Assembly (NCBI GenBank): GCA_037128705.1
Contig: JBAXVX010000011.1
Location: 41,972-105,971, forward strand
Direction of reading: 5' to 3'
Source of the DNA: CAIVAT01 sp037128705
GTDB lineage: Bacteria; Bacteroidota; Bacteroidia; Bacteroidales; FEN-979
DNA: 64,000 bases
Part shown: positions 53,976 through 62,248 of the stretch, piece after piece
Layout: each line of letters starts with the position of its first letter
Numbering within the stretch: the first letter of the stretch is position 1
Notes under the pieces: model-generated
Databases searched by the model: none
Seen by the model: only the letters and a program-made list of their open reading frames with translations
Told to the model about the DNA's origin: nothing
Translations under genes and position numbers: made by a program

Positions 53976-54548
53976 TCACGTGTCGCGTGTCACGATTTTT
54001 TCGATCACCTCTGGAAAATAGCGGTACTCGAGCTGATGTATCTTTTGAGCCAGGCTCTCGGGGGTGTCGGTTTCCGACACAATGCATTTCGCCTGGAAAA
54101 TAATTCTTCCCTGATCATACAGTTCGTCGACCTCGTGGATTGAAATTCCCGACTCGGCGTCACCAGCAGCGATTACGGCTTCATGGACCTTGTGCCCGTA
54201 CATGCCTTTGCCTCCGTATTTTGGTAGAAGAGCCGGGTGAATGTTTATAATCCTGCCGGAATAAACTGACAGGATACTTTCGGGGATGAGCCAGAGAAAC
54301 CCGGCAAGAATGATGAAATCTATATGGGATGATGTTAACTTCTCAGGTATCACCCCGGTTTCGTAAAAGGAGGTCCGGTCAAAGACCATGGTCTCCACCC
54401 CAAGTTTTTCAGCGCGCTGAAGAACATAGGCACCGGGCTTATTGCTCAGGACAAGGGGAATGGTGATGGTTGGATGACCGGCAAAATATTCGATGATCCG
54501 TTGGGCGTTGGAACCATTCCCGGAAGCAAAAATGGCAAGTCGAGGCAT
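53976..54548 (-). CDS. purN: Phosphoribosylglycinamide formyltransferase
   Basis: 190 residues; adds a formyl group from 10-formyl-tetrahydrofolate to GAR in purine synthesis. Motifs: FASGNGSNAQRI at the N-terminus, the NIHPALLP loop with the catalytic His near 107 and the IHEVDELYDQG segment with the catalytic Asp near 142. The start at 54548 (MPRLAIFA) is set by a -7 element at 54570 that would exclude the earlier frame. The C-terminal VTRDT is encoded by a short GTGTC-rich repeat. Confidence 0.94.
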   Translation of the reverse strand: MPRLAIFASGNGSNAQRIIEYFAGHPTITIPLVLSNKPGAYVLQRAEKLGVETMVFDRTSFYETGVIPEKLTSSHIDFIILAGFLWLIPESILSVYSGRIINIHPALLPKYGGKGMYGHKVHEAVIAAGDAESGISIHEVDELYDQGRIIFQAKCIVSETDTPESLAQKIHQLEYRYFPEVIEKIVTRDT

Positions 54549-54569
54549 GTCGGATTCAGTTGGGCGGCA

Positions 54570-54577
54570 CAAAAGTA
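54570..54577 (-). promoter_or_regulatory. -7 element TACTTTTG for purN
   Basis: Exact TAnnTTTG match on the minus strand, 21 bases before the ATG at 54548. It overlaps the earlier in-frame start at 54572. Confidence 0.6.
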
Positions 54578-54744
54578 CAAAAGCAGCAGGATATCCGTTC
54601 AGCCCTAACGCAAAAATGCCTTAAATCGTTGAATAAAAAGGGAAAAAAGACCTGAAAGGACGGTACGATTGCCCTAACAATATTTCTATATATCACAATA
54701 TCAAGAATGTAATTTTTCCAATTGTTAAAAATTCTTAAATTGTG

Positions 54745-54775
54745 TTGGTTGGATGAAAGAATATTCTTTTCTTTG
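54745..54775 (+). promoter_or_regulatory. Probable promoter of acpP-fabF
   Basis: TTG (54745-54747) and TTTCTTTG (54768-54775, one base off the -7 consensus) are 20 nt apart, 27 bases before the acpP ATG. The stretch 54578-54744 between the purN and acpP promoters has no gene. Confidence 0.45.
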
Positions 54776-54802
54776 CACTCGTTAAACCAAAAACAAACAA
54801 TC

Positions 54803-55039
54803 ATGTCTGATATTGCAGCAAAAGTAAAAGCTATCATCGTTGATAAGCTTGGTGTAGATGAAAGTGAAGTTACAATTGAAGCTAGCTTCACCAATGATCT
54901 AGGCGCTGACTCCCTTGATACGGTTGAACTTATCATGGAGTTCGAAAAAGAATTTGACATTGCTATCCCCGACGATCAGGCTGAAAAAATCAGTACCGTT
55001 GGAGAAGCAATTGCGTACATCGAGAATAATACCAAATAA
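54803..55039 (+). CDS. acpP: Acyl carrier protein
   Basis: 78 residues, strongly acidic, with the phosphopantetheine site DSL (Ser37 in GADSLDTVE). It carries growing acyl chains in fatty-acid synthesis. The start is the ATG at 54803 ([12 protein letters not shown]); longer frames upstream read through the promoter. fabF follows after 118 bases that hold two hairpins. Confidence 0.98.
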   Translation: MSDIAAKVKAIIVDKLGVDESEVTIEASFTNDLGADSLDTVELIMEFEKEFDIAIPDDQAEKISTVGEAIAYIENNTK

Positions 55040-55045
55040 GGTCGT

Positions 55046-55124
55046 CACCATGTTGGTGAAGCCTGTTTTGGATATTCTTCCCAGATTAATTTTAATAATA
55101 TTTAACCCCGCACCCAGCGGGGTT
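55046..55124 (+). other. Two hairpins between acpP and fabF
   Basis: A small CACCA-TGT-TGGTG hairpin (55046-55058) and a stronger AACCCCGC-ACCCA-GCGGGGTT hairpin (55104-55124). Neither has a long T run, so they look like a partial terminator or a 3' stabiliser that sets a higher level of acpP than fabF mRNA. Confidence 0.5.
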
Positions 55125-55157
55125 ATCCATTAATCAATGAACCTAAAACTTTAAAAC

Positions 55158-56408
55158 GTGGAATTAAGGCGAGTTGTCATAACTGGTCTTGGAGCACTTA
55201 CACCGATCGGGAATACGGTCCCGGAATTTTGGAATGCCTTGCTTGACGGCGTAAGTGGCGCAGGACCTATCACCCGGTTCGATGCTTCAAAATTCAAGAC
55301 GCAGGTTGCCTGCGAGGTGAAGAATTTCAATGCTGAAAATTACTTCGATCGTAAAGAGGCCAGGAAGTATGACCGTTGTTCTCATTTCGGGATAGTTTGT
55401 GCCGATGAAGCAATCAGGGATGCAAACTTTGACATGGCAAAGCTTGATCTTGATCGTGTTGGCGTTATCTGGGCTTCAGGTATTGGCGGTCTTGAAACCT
55501 TCTCTGCTGAAGTGATTGCGTTTGCCCTGGGGGATGGAACTCCGCGGTTCAATCCCTTTTTCATCCCGAAGATGATATCAGATATTACGGCAGGTCATAT
55601 CTCGATGAAATACGGTTTTCACGGGCCAAATTTTGCCACAGTCTCAGCTTGTGCCTCATCGGCAAACGCACTTGTTGATGCCTTTAATTACATCCGGCTT
55701 GGTAAAGCCGATGTTTTTATCGCTGGCGGCTCCGAAGCAGCCATTACTGCTGTTGGATTGGGCGGGTTCAATGCCATGCATGCCCTGTCGACCCGGAACG
55801 ATGATCCCACAACCGCCTCACGCCCATTTGATAAAGACCGCGATGGTTTCGTGATGGGTGAAGGAGCAGGGGCCCTGATTTTTGAAGAACTTCATCATGC
55901 GATCGCACGCGGAGCCAAAATATATGGTGAAATCATAGGAGGCGGATTATCTGCAGATGCTTATCACATGACAGCTCCTCATCCTGAGGGACTTGGTGCC
56001 ATTTTATCGATGCGCACCGCACTTGCAGACGCCGGAATTGTAAAAGAGGACATTGATCACGTGAACACCCACGGAACTTCAACTCCCGCAGGAGATATTG
56101 CTGAACCTAAAGCCATCGTGGGTTTGTTTGGAGAGCATGCCTACAAGTTAAATATCAATTCAACAAAATCCATGACCGGGCACCTTCTTGGCGCTGCCGG
56201 AGCTGTTGAATCGATCGCAACCCTGCTGGCGGTTATAAATGATATAATTCCGCCTACCATTAACCATTTCACCGATGATCCCGACATTGCCCCGTTGAAT
56301 TTTACCTTCAATAAAGTCCAGAAACGGGTGGTGAATTTTGCATTGAGCAACACCTTTGGTTTTGGTGGCCATAATGCCACTGTTGTCTTCACGAAGTATA
56401 AGGGATAA
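55158..56408 (+). CDS. fabF: Beta-ketoacyl-ACP synthase II
   Basis: 416 residues with the Cys-His-His triad: Cys165 in SACASSANAL, His305 in NTHGTST and His342 in SMTGHLLGAAG, plus the C-terminal FGFGGHNA glycine loop. It elongates acyl-ACP with malonyl-ACP. It lies in the conserved acpP-fabF-rnc order; rnc starts 6 bases after its stop, in the same frame. Confidence 0.97.
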   Translation: MELRRVVITGLGALTPIGNTVPEFWNALLDGVSGAGPITRFDASKFKTQVACEVKNFNAENYFDRKEARKYDRCSHFGIVCADEAIRDANFDMAKLDLDRVGVIWASGIGGLETFSAEVIAFALGDGTPRFNPFFIPKMISDITAGHISMKYGFHGPNFATVSACASSANALVDAFNYIRLGKADVFIAGGSEAAITAVGLGGFNAMHALSTRNDDPTTASRPFDKDRDGFVMGEGAGALIFEELHHAIARGAKIYGEIIGGGLSADAYHMTAPHPEGLGAILSMRTALADAGIVKEDIDHVNTHGTSTPAGDIAEPKAIVGLFGEHAYKLNINSTKSMTGHLLGAAGAVESIATLLAVINDIIPPTINHFTDDPDIAPLNFTFNKVQKRVVNFALSNTFGFGGHNATVVFTKYKG

Positions 56409-56414
56409 TGTGCC

Positions 56415-57155
56415 TTGAGGTTCAGACCGTATAAACAGGCTGGTGCTGATTTTTCATCCGATAAGCAACTTAAACAGGCAATTAAAGGTATTCTCGGGTA
56501 TAAACCCGGGAATGTCTTTTTATATCATCTTGCTTTCCTGCATAAATCGGTCACCCAGGAAACGCAAAACGGAATCAGGATAAACAATGAGCGCCTTGAA
56601 TTCCTGGGCGATGCCATCCTCGATGCAGTTGCAGCCGATTTTCTTTTCAAGACATTCCCTACCCGGGATGAAGGTTTTCTGACAGAAATGCGATCAAAAA
56701 TAGTCAGCAGGGTCATGCTGAACAGACTATCTCAAAAAATGGGGATTGACCAGCTCATTCAGCTTGACGGCTCCCCTTCGGGAACCTTCAGGTCGTACAA
56801 GGGCGATGCTTTCGAAGCCCTCATTGGAGCCATGTACCTTGATAAGGGCTACGATTTTACCCGGAAAATAATACTGGAACGCATTATTAAAAACTTTTTT
56901 AACATCGATGAACTGGTAAATCAGGAGGTGAATTTTAAAAGTAAAATCATCGAATGGGCCCAGCGGGAAAAGAAACAAGCCCAGTTTAATGTGGTGGAGG
57001 AGGTTGGCTCTGGTTATAAAAAGCAGTATGTCGTTGAACTGATAGTTGACGGGGAGGCCATTGCACGTGGGCAGGATTATTCAATTAAAAGGGCTGAACA
57101 GAATGCAGCTGAAAAATCGTGGCAAAAAATAAATGGGGAAACCATTGACCTTTGA
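56415..57155 (+). CDS. rnc: Ribonuclease III
   Basis: 246 residues: an RNase III domain with the signature NERLEFLGDAILD (residues about 55-70) and the second acidic cluster (GDAFEALIGAMYLD), then a C-terminal double-stranded RNA-binding domain (about 170-240; QFNVVEEVGSGYKKQYVVEL). It processes rRNA precursors and structured mRNAs. A TTG at 56415 is the first usable start after the in-frame fabF stop. Confidence 0.96.
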   Translation: MRFRPYKQAGADFSSDKQLKQAIKGILGYKPGNVFLYHLAFLHKSVTQETQNGIRINNERLEFLGDAILDAVAADFLFKTFPTRDEGFLTEMRSKIVSRVMLNRLSQKMGIDQLIQLDGSPSGTFRSYKGDAFEALIGAMYLDKGYDFTRKIILERIIKNFFNIDELVNQEVNFKSKIIEWAQREKKQAQFNVVEEVGSGYKKQYVVELIVDGEAIARGQDYSIKRAEQNAAEKSWQKINGETIDL

Positions 57156-57200
57156 TCGCAGAAAGGTTAACTTTGTTATATAAAAATACCAATTCCTGCG

Positions 57201-57659
57201 ATGGCCAAAAAAATATTGATCGAAACCAGGTCAGAACCCGCGCTCTTCACACTATTCGGAATCTCATGCCATTTAAAGGATTACAGGCTTTCTTTCCTGA
57301 TAAACAAAAAGCTTGAACTGGAGTTTGTCAAAATGGAGGACTTCATGGGTTACTCCTTTTATTTCTGTCGCGACGAAGATCGTTTCAATACTTATTCTTT
57401 ACTGGGAAATCGCGGACAGGATACCATTCTCCTGCCGGGGCTGAAGCAAACCGATTTTATCCTGCTGGTGGAGGGCCCGTTTAAAAAAAATCAAAAAGAT
57501 AAACTGTTGGAAAATATCCGTGGTATTCAGAACGTTCTCACTGCATTTGAGATACGTTTTGAAACCATAAAAAATTATGAAATAGTACTGACTGACCTTG
57601 AAATTCATTTAATGAATATTCAGAGGGAGGCAAAAGTTCAATATTCACCAATTAAATAA
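57201..57659 (+). CDS. IPExxxVDY-like protein
   Basis: 152 residues. The overall pattern (LFGISCHLKDYRLSFLINKKLELEF, then a GLKQTDFILLVEG strand and a NVLTAFEI helix) matches the Bacteroidota IPExxxVDY family, commonly found beside rnc and fabF. The namesake motif is altered to LPGLKQTDF, so this is a divergent member. Function unknown. It follows rnc by 45 bases on the same strand. Confidence 0.75.
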   Translation: MAKKILIETRSEPALFTLFGISCHLKDYRLSFLINKKLELEFVKMEDFMGYSFYFCRDEDRFNTYSLLGNRGQDTILLPGLKQTDFILLVEGPFKKNQKDKLLENIRGIQNVLTAFEIRFETIKNYEIVLTDLEIHLMNIQREAKVQYSPIK

Positions 57660-57673
57660 AAGGAGGAATAGCC

Positions 57674-58036
57674 ATGTTCGAAGATTTAAAAAAATCAATT
57701 GACAAGGGTCTCGACTATGCGTTTATAAACGCTGAAAAACTTGCCCAGGCTGCAAAAGATTTAGCCAAAGAGAACAAATTGACCAAGGAGGAGGCCAAAA
57801 AGCTGTACGAGGTTTTATTGAAAAAATCGGAAGAGGCCAAAAAAACACTGGAGGCTGATGTTCAGGTATTGATTAAAAATACTTTGAAAAAAATGAATGT
57901 CCCCGTTCAGGATGATCTGAAAAAACTGGAAGAACGGATCAAAAAGCTTGAGTCCGGCAAAAAGGCCCCCATCAAGGCAAAACCTGCGCCTAAAGTGGTC
58001 AAGAGCGCAAAGCCAAAATCTCCTAAAGCGAAGTAA
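57674..58036 (+). CDS. Phasin-like coiled-coil protein
   Basis: 120 residues, nearly all helical and lysine-rich, with a heptad-like core (residues about 5-95) and a Lys/Pro/Ala tail (KAPIKAKPAPKVVKSAKPKS). It resembles the PhaF/PhaI-type phasin-like proteins that are often encoded next to UbiB-family genes. No PHA synthase is in the window, so granule binding is doubtful; it could contact DNA or the membrane through its basic tail. It lies 36 bases before the UbiB gene. Confidence 0.7.
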   Translation: MFEDLKKSIDKGLDYAFINAEKLAQAAKDLAKENKLTKEEAKKLYEVLLKKSEEAKKTLEADVQVLIKNTLKKMNVPVQDDLKKLEERIKKLESGKKAPIKAKPAPKVVKSAKPKSPKAK

Positions 58037-58072
58037 AAAGTAAATCCGATTTTCACCTAATAATTCTATCCA

Positions 58073-59722
58073 GTGAAGATAACAAGGATTGGACTGGCCG
58101 TTCATGAGATTGGACGGGCGCGCGAAATTATCGGTATTATAGTAAAGTATGGCCTGAGTGAATGGGTAACCAATTCGGGACTGGGGAAGTTGCTTGTTTC
58201 AAAAAAGCGCCTGGCCAGGATTGAACGCTACAACCAGTGGGAGCGGATCAGGATGGCCATCGAGGAATTGGGTCCCACCTTTATCAAATTCGGACAAATA
58301 ATTGCGGATCGTCCCGATATTGTCCCGATGGAATTGCGGGAGGAGTTGAAAAAACTTCAGGATGAAGCCCAACCCATGCCCGATGAGCTGGCAATAAAAG
58401 AGATTGAAAAGGAACTTGGAAGGCCGGTGGGTGAAATTTTCAGGGAATTTGATTCTTTGCGTCTTGCTTCGGCCTCCATGGCACAAACTTACCGGGCCGT
58501 GCTTCTGAACGGGGAGGAGGTGTGTGTTAAAATTCAGCGGCCCGGGATCGATAAAAAGATCGAACTTGATCTTCACCTGATGAATTTTTTTGCTGCCAGG
58601 ATGCAAAAGAACAATCCGGACATGGAGGCCATCAACCTGACCGGCGTGGTGAGAGAGTTTGGCAAAACCATCAAAAAAGAGCTGGATTTCCGCCATGAGG
58701 CAGCCAGTGTGATCCGGTTCGGCCATTGCTTTGAAAACGATCCGGATATTAAGGTTCCCAGGATCTATTCGCAATACACTTCCAAAAAGATTCTCGTTGA
58801 AGAATTCATCAGGGGGATCAAAGTGAGTGATCTTGAATCCCTCCTGAAATCAGGGAATGATCCGGTTCTTCTGGCCCGGAAGTCGGTCAGGCTGGTATTT
58901 GACCAGATTTTCACGCATGGTTTTTTTCATGCTGATCCGCATCCTGGCAACATCTTTGTAATGGATGGCAACGTAATTTCCTTCATCGATTTCGGGATGA
59001 TGGGTACGTTGAGACCTTCACACCTGCAGTTTCTTGGGAAATATGTGCTCGGGTACATCGACCGCGATGCAAACGCCATGACGGAGGCCTTGCTGCTTGT
59101 TTCAGGAAAGCGTAATTTTTCCAGGTTTAAGGATCTTGAGTACCAGATAGGAGATATGCTGGCTCATTACAAATATCTCTCCATTGACGAAATGGATTTT
59201 GGGAAGGTCATGAATGAATCAGTGGATATCCTGGTCCATTTTGGGTTACGGATTCCCGGCGACATTTATCTTCTGGTAAAGTCCCTGATGGCCATTGAAC
59301 GGGTTGCCGTGCTGCTTCATCCGGGGATCGATTTTGCCTTTGAAATGCGACCATATGCGCTGGAACTTATCGCAAAGCAATACCATCCAAAGCATATTGC
59401 CAAGGAGATTTTCGATTCCCTTAAAGATTATTACACACTGCTGAAGGAGCTGCCTTCCGATCTCAATGATATCATTTATAAGATCAAAGAGGGACGTTTT
59501 AAAACGCAGATCGAAGTCAAGGGGATTGAGCCCCTTATTGAACATATCGAAAGTGCGAGTAACCGCGTTGCCATTGCCATTGTGCTGGCGGCGCTCATCA
59601 TCGGTGCCTCCATTATTTCGCAATGGGAACAAATCCGCTGGATTGGCGGTATCGTGTTCGGATTGGCAGGAATATTCGGATTCTGGCTGGTGGTTAAACT
59701 CTTCCGGAGGAATAAATTTTAG
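58073..59722 (+). CDS. UbiB/AarF (ABC1) family atypical kinase
   Basis: 549 residues: the KxGQ motif in TFIKFGQIIADR, an invariant Lys in VCVKIQRPG, the catalytic-loop-like FFHADPHPGNIFV and the metal-binding FIDFGMMG, then a helical region and two C-terminal membrane segments (about 500-545). UbiB-family proteins support coenzyme Q or isoprenoid lipid handling; in quinone-type Bacteroidota the target would be menaquinone or another lipid, not settled. A GTG start at 58073 is used; the first in-frame ATG would remove the N-terminus. Convergent with pheS by 2 bases. Confidence 0.92.
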   Translation: MKITRIGLAVHEIGRAREIIGIIVKYGLSEWVTNSGLGKLLVSKKRLARIERYNQWERIRMAIEELGPTFIKFGQIIADRPDIVPMELREELKKLQDEAQPMPDELAIKEIEKELGRPVGEIFREFDSLRLASASMAQTYRAVLLNGEEVCVKIQRPGIDKKIELDLHLMNFFAARMQKNNPDMEAINLTGVVREFGKTIKKELDFRHEAASVIRFGHCFENDPDIKVPRIYSQYTSKKILVEEFIRGIKVSDLESLLKSGNDPVLLARKSVRLVFDQIFTHGFFHADPHPGNIFVMDGNVISFIDFGMMGTLRPSHLQFLGKYVLGYIDRDANAMTEALLLVSGKRNFSRFKDLEYQIGDMLAHYKYLSIDEMDFGKVMNESVDILVHFGLRIPGDIYLLVKSLMAIERVAVLLHPGIDFAFEMRPYALELIAKQYHPKHIAKEIFDSLKDYYTLLKELPSDLNDIIYKIKEGRFKTQIEVKGIEPLIEHIESASNRVAIAIVLAALIIGASIISQWEQIRWIGGIVFGLAGIFGFWLVVKLFRRNKF

Positions 59723-59723
59723 G

Positions 59724-60743
59724 CTATATCCCGGTGAACTGCCTCAGAAATCTAACATCATTTTCGAAAAACAATCGCAGGTCCTTTATCTGGTACTTCA
59801 GCATTGTGATGCGTTCAATACCCATCCCGAAGGCGAACCCGGTGTAAATTTTACTGTCGATCCCGCAATTTTCAAGTACCTGGGGGTCAACCATGCCGCA
59901 ACCCAGGATCTCCACCCAGCCTGTATGTTTACATATGTTACACCCTGTCCCGCCGCAAATGTTGCAACTTACGTCCATTTCCCCTGAAGGTTCTGTAAAT
60001 GGGAAATAGGATGGTCTCAGCCTGATTTTCGTCTGTTCCCCAAACATCTCTTTGGCAAAATACATCAGTGTTTGCTTCAGATCGGCAAAAGAGACCTGCT
60101 TGTCGAGGTAGAGCCCTTCGACCTGGTGAAAAATACAATGGGCACGGGCTGAAATGGCTTCATTTCTGAAAACCCTCCCGGGAAAGATCATCCGGATCGG
60201 GGGTTTCGTGGTCTCCATGGTGCGGATCTGCACCGATGAAGTATGGGTACGAAGTAAGATTCCCGCAGCCTCTTCGATAAAAAAGGTATCCTGCATATCC
60301 CGGGCCGGATGATCGGCCGCGAAATTCAGGGCGGAAAAGTTGTGCCAGTCATCTTCGATCTCGGGTCCCTGGGCAACGGTAAAACCGATTCTTCCAAAGA
60401 TCTCAATGATCTGGTTCCTGACAATCGACAGCGGATGACGGGTGCCTGGTTCGATATTGTCGACAGGCCTTGTCAGATCGGGGGATGAAACCAGAGTGTC
60501 TTCCCTGGTTCCAAATCCCGATTTGAGTTCATCCAGCTTCAGCTGAACTTTGTTTTTCAAATCATTCAGCAGCTGGCCAACTTCACGCTTTTTCTCTAAA
60601 GGAACGGTTTTAAAATCATCAAACAATACTGAAACCAGACCCTTTTTACTGAGGTATTTGATACGAAGCTGCTCAACCTCATCAAGGCTGACCGCTTTAA
60701 AGGATTCAATTTCGGCAATTATCTGATCGATTCTTTCTTTCAT
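59724..60743 (-). CDS. pheS: Phenylalanyl-tRNA synthetase alpha subunit
   Basis: 339 residues of the class II catalytic subunit. An N-terminal coiled coil (about 1-80) is followed by motif 1-3 regions: GRIGFTVAQGPEIEDDWHNFSALN, PGRVFRNEAISARAHCIFHQVEG and GFAFGMGIERITMLKY. A cysteine-rich CNICGGTGCNICKHTGW insert, typical of the phylum, may bind zinc. The beta subunit gene (pheT) is not adjacent. Transcribed alone; its 3' end is 2 bases from the convergent UbiB gene. Confidence 0.97.
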   Translation of the reverse strand: MKERIDQIIAEIESFKAVSLDEVEQLRIKYLSKKGLVSVLFDDFKTVPLEKKREVGQLLNDLKNKVQLKLDELKSGFGTREDTLVSSPDLTRPVDNIEPGTRHPLSIVRNQIIEIFGRIGFTVAQGPEIEDDWHNFSALNFAADHPARDMQDTFFIEEAAGILLRTHTSSVQIRTMETTKPPIRMIFPGRVFRNEAISARAHCIFHQVEGLYLDKQVSFADLKQTLMYFAKEMFGEQTKIRLRPSYFPFTEPSGEMDVSCNICGGTGCNICKHTGWVEILGCGMVDPQVLENCGIDSKIYTGFAFGMGIERITMLKYQIKDLRLFFENDVRFLRQFTGI

Positions 60744-60761
60744 GTATTTCTGCTGAATAAT

Positions 60762-60792
60762 GTGCCACGCGTCAAGCGTAAAGCGTCACGTT
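60762..60792. repeat. Short CGTCAAGCGTAAAGCGTCACG repeat tract
   Basis: Imperfect 7-9-base direct repeats between the pheS start and the end of the cyclophilin gene. Similar tracts occur at 14206 and 53974-53996. No coding role. Confidence 0.4.
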
Positions 60793-61443
60793 TTATTCCA
60801 CTATCTTGATTGTCATTTTCACATCCTTGACCGGACGATCAGATCCATCCTTCTGAACAGCGGCGATCTTATCGATCACATCTAGTCCTTCGGTGATTTC
60901 ACCATATACGGTATACTGCGTGTCGAGGAAGGGAACGCCACCGATCGTTTCATAAACGGTTTTCTGTTCGGGGGTATAGGTAGCGCCGAGCTGGGAAGCC
61001 GGAACCTTTTTTCCCTGGACAATATAGAACTGTGAACCTGAAGATGCCTTGGTGGGATTGCCCTGGTCACCCGTCCGGGCTGCAGCAAGCGCACCTTTCT
61101 TATGGATCAGCGTCTTGTTGAATTCCGCAGGTACGGTATAACCTGGTCCGCCCGAACCCAATTGCTGCCCGGGTTTGGCATTCTTCGAGTCGGGATCACC
61201 GCCCTGAATCATAAAGCCACTGATAACACGATGGAACAGGGTGCCATCATAGTAGCCTGATTTGGCAAGTTTTACAAAATTATCGCGGTGCTGAGGAGTC
61301 TCATTGTAGAGGAAACCTGTCATGTCACCATAATCGGTATGAATTACAAATTTTACCACTTTCTTGTCGGTTTTAGGTTGAGACATTAATGAGAGATTGA
61401 AGATAAAAACAAATGCCAGTAAGGCCAATGCTATTTTTTTCAT
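60793..61443 (-). CDS. Exported cyclophilin-type peptidyl-prolyl isomerase
   Basis: 216 residues: a signal peptide (MKKIALALLAFVFIFNLSLMS) and a cyclophilin domain with the active-site FHRVISGFMIQGGDP and QFYIVQGKKVP segments. It catalyses proline isomerisation of exported proteins in the periplasm. The start is supported by the signal peptide and by a -7 element 22 bases upstream. It lies downstream of the thymidine kinase gene with octamer repeats between. Confidence 0.95.
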   Translation of the reverse strand: MKKIALALLAFVFIFNLSLMSQPKTDKKVVKFVIHTDYGDMTGFLYNETPQHRDNFVKLAKSGYYDGTLFHRVISGFMIQGGDPDSKNAKPGQQLGSGGPGYTVPAEFNKTLIHKKGALAAARTGDQGNPTKASSGSQFYIVQGKKVPASQLGATYTPEQKTVYETIGGVPFLDTQYTVYGEITEGLDVIDKIAAVQKDGSDRPVKDVKMTIKIVE

Positions 61444-61464
61444 AGGATTGATTTTTTAGATGGG

Positions 61465-61472
61465 CAAAAGTA
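61465..61472 (-). promoter_or_regulatory. -7 element TACTTTTG for the cyclophilin gene
   Basis: Exact TAnnTTTG match on the minus strand, 22 bases before the ATG at 61443. Confidence 0.55.
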
Positions 61473-61483
61473 CAAAAAAAATT

Positions 61484-61597
61484 GGGGATGTGAAGATTTG
61501 GGGATGTGAGGATGTGGGGATGTGAGGATGTGAAGATTTGAGGATGTATAGAAGGAGTTTAATTTCCAAATTTCCAAATTCTCAAATTCTCAAATTT
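61484..61597. repeat. Two arrays of 8-base repeats between tdk and the cyclophilin gene
   Basis: 61484-61548 consists of about eight G-rich units (GGGGATGTG/GAGGATGTG with GAAGATTTG variants). 61562-61597 consists of about four ATTTCCAA/ATTCTCAA units, whose reverse complement (GAGAATTTG) resembles the first array, so the two could form an imperfect hairpin. It is non-coding and looks like a slippage-grown minisatellite. Confidence 0.65.
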
Positions 61598-62165
61598 TCG
61601 TCTTTTCCAGATAGCATCTTCTGCAAAGCGGCTCATATGATTCCATTTCCCCCAGCATCACCAGATGGTCGTCTTTTACCATGCGGTGGGTAAACTGCGC
61701 CAGGTCGCCACAGTTCATGCATACGGCGTGCACCTTGGAAACATCATCCGCAATGGCGATCAGGGCGGGCATCGGTCCAAAGGGCTTTCCGAGGTAGTCC
61801 ATGTCAAGTCCGGCAATGATGACCCGGATTCCGCTGCAGGCAAGCGTATTGCACACAGCCGGCAGTTCATCATCGAAAAACTGTGCCTCGTCGATCCCAA
61901 CTACATTCACATCATTGGTAAGCAGGAGGATCTCTGAAGCTGACTGCACGGGCGTAGACAGGATGGCATTTTCATCGTGAGAAACCACATTGACATCATC
62001 ATACCTTTTATCAATTTCAGGCTTAAAAATTTCAACTTTCTGCCTGGCAATTTTTGCCCGCTTCAGCCTGCGGATCAGCTCCTCGGTTTTCCCTGAAAAC
62101 ATGGAACCGCAAATCACCTCAATCCATCCCAGGCGATTCACCTGAATATTTTTTTCAATCTGCAT
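61590..62165 (-). CDS. tdk: Thymidine kinase (type II)
   Basis: 191 residues: a Walker A loop [11 protein letters not shown], the DEAQFF Walker B and lid residues, and a zinc site made by CMNCG and CRRC near the C-terminus. It phosphorylates thymidine for salvage. Its stop overlaps the end of the octamer repeat array. The 62-base leader to the -7 element at 62209 is unremarkable. Confidence 0.96.
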   Translation of the reverse strand: MQIEKNIQVNRLGWIEVICGSMFSGKTEELIRRLKRAKIARQKVEIFKPEIDKRYDDVNVVSHDENAILSTPVQSASEILLLTNDVNVVGIDEAQFFDDELPAVCNTLACSGIRVIIAGLDMDYLGKPFGPMPALIAIADDVSKVHAVCMNCGDLAQFTHRMVKDDHLVMLGEMESYEPLCRRCYLEKTKI

Positions 62166-62208
62166 TTAAGGAGGTTAATATTTTGTATTTTTATGGCTGG
62201 AATTGATA

Positions 62209-62216
62209 CAAAAGTA
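62209..62216 (-). promoter_or_regulatory. -7 element TACTTTTG for tdk
   Basis: Exact TAnnTTTG match on the minus strand, giving a leader of about 37 nt before the ATG at 62165. It lies in the divergent space shared with the next plus-strand gene. Confidence 0.5.
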
Positions 62217-62248
62217 AAAATTTCCGGCGACCAGGAAAAAATAAAATC

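Noticed and set aside
61484..61597. CRISPR array
   Set aside because: Units are 8 bases and contiguous with no spacers.
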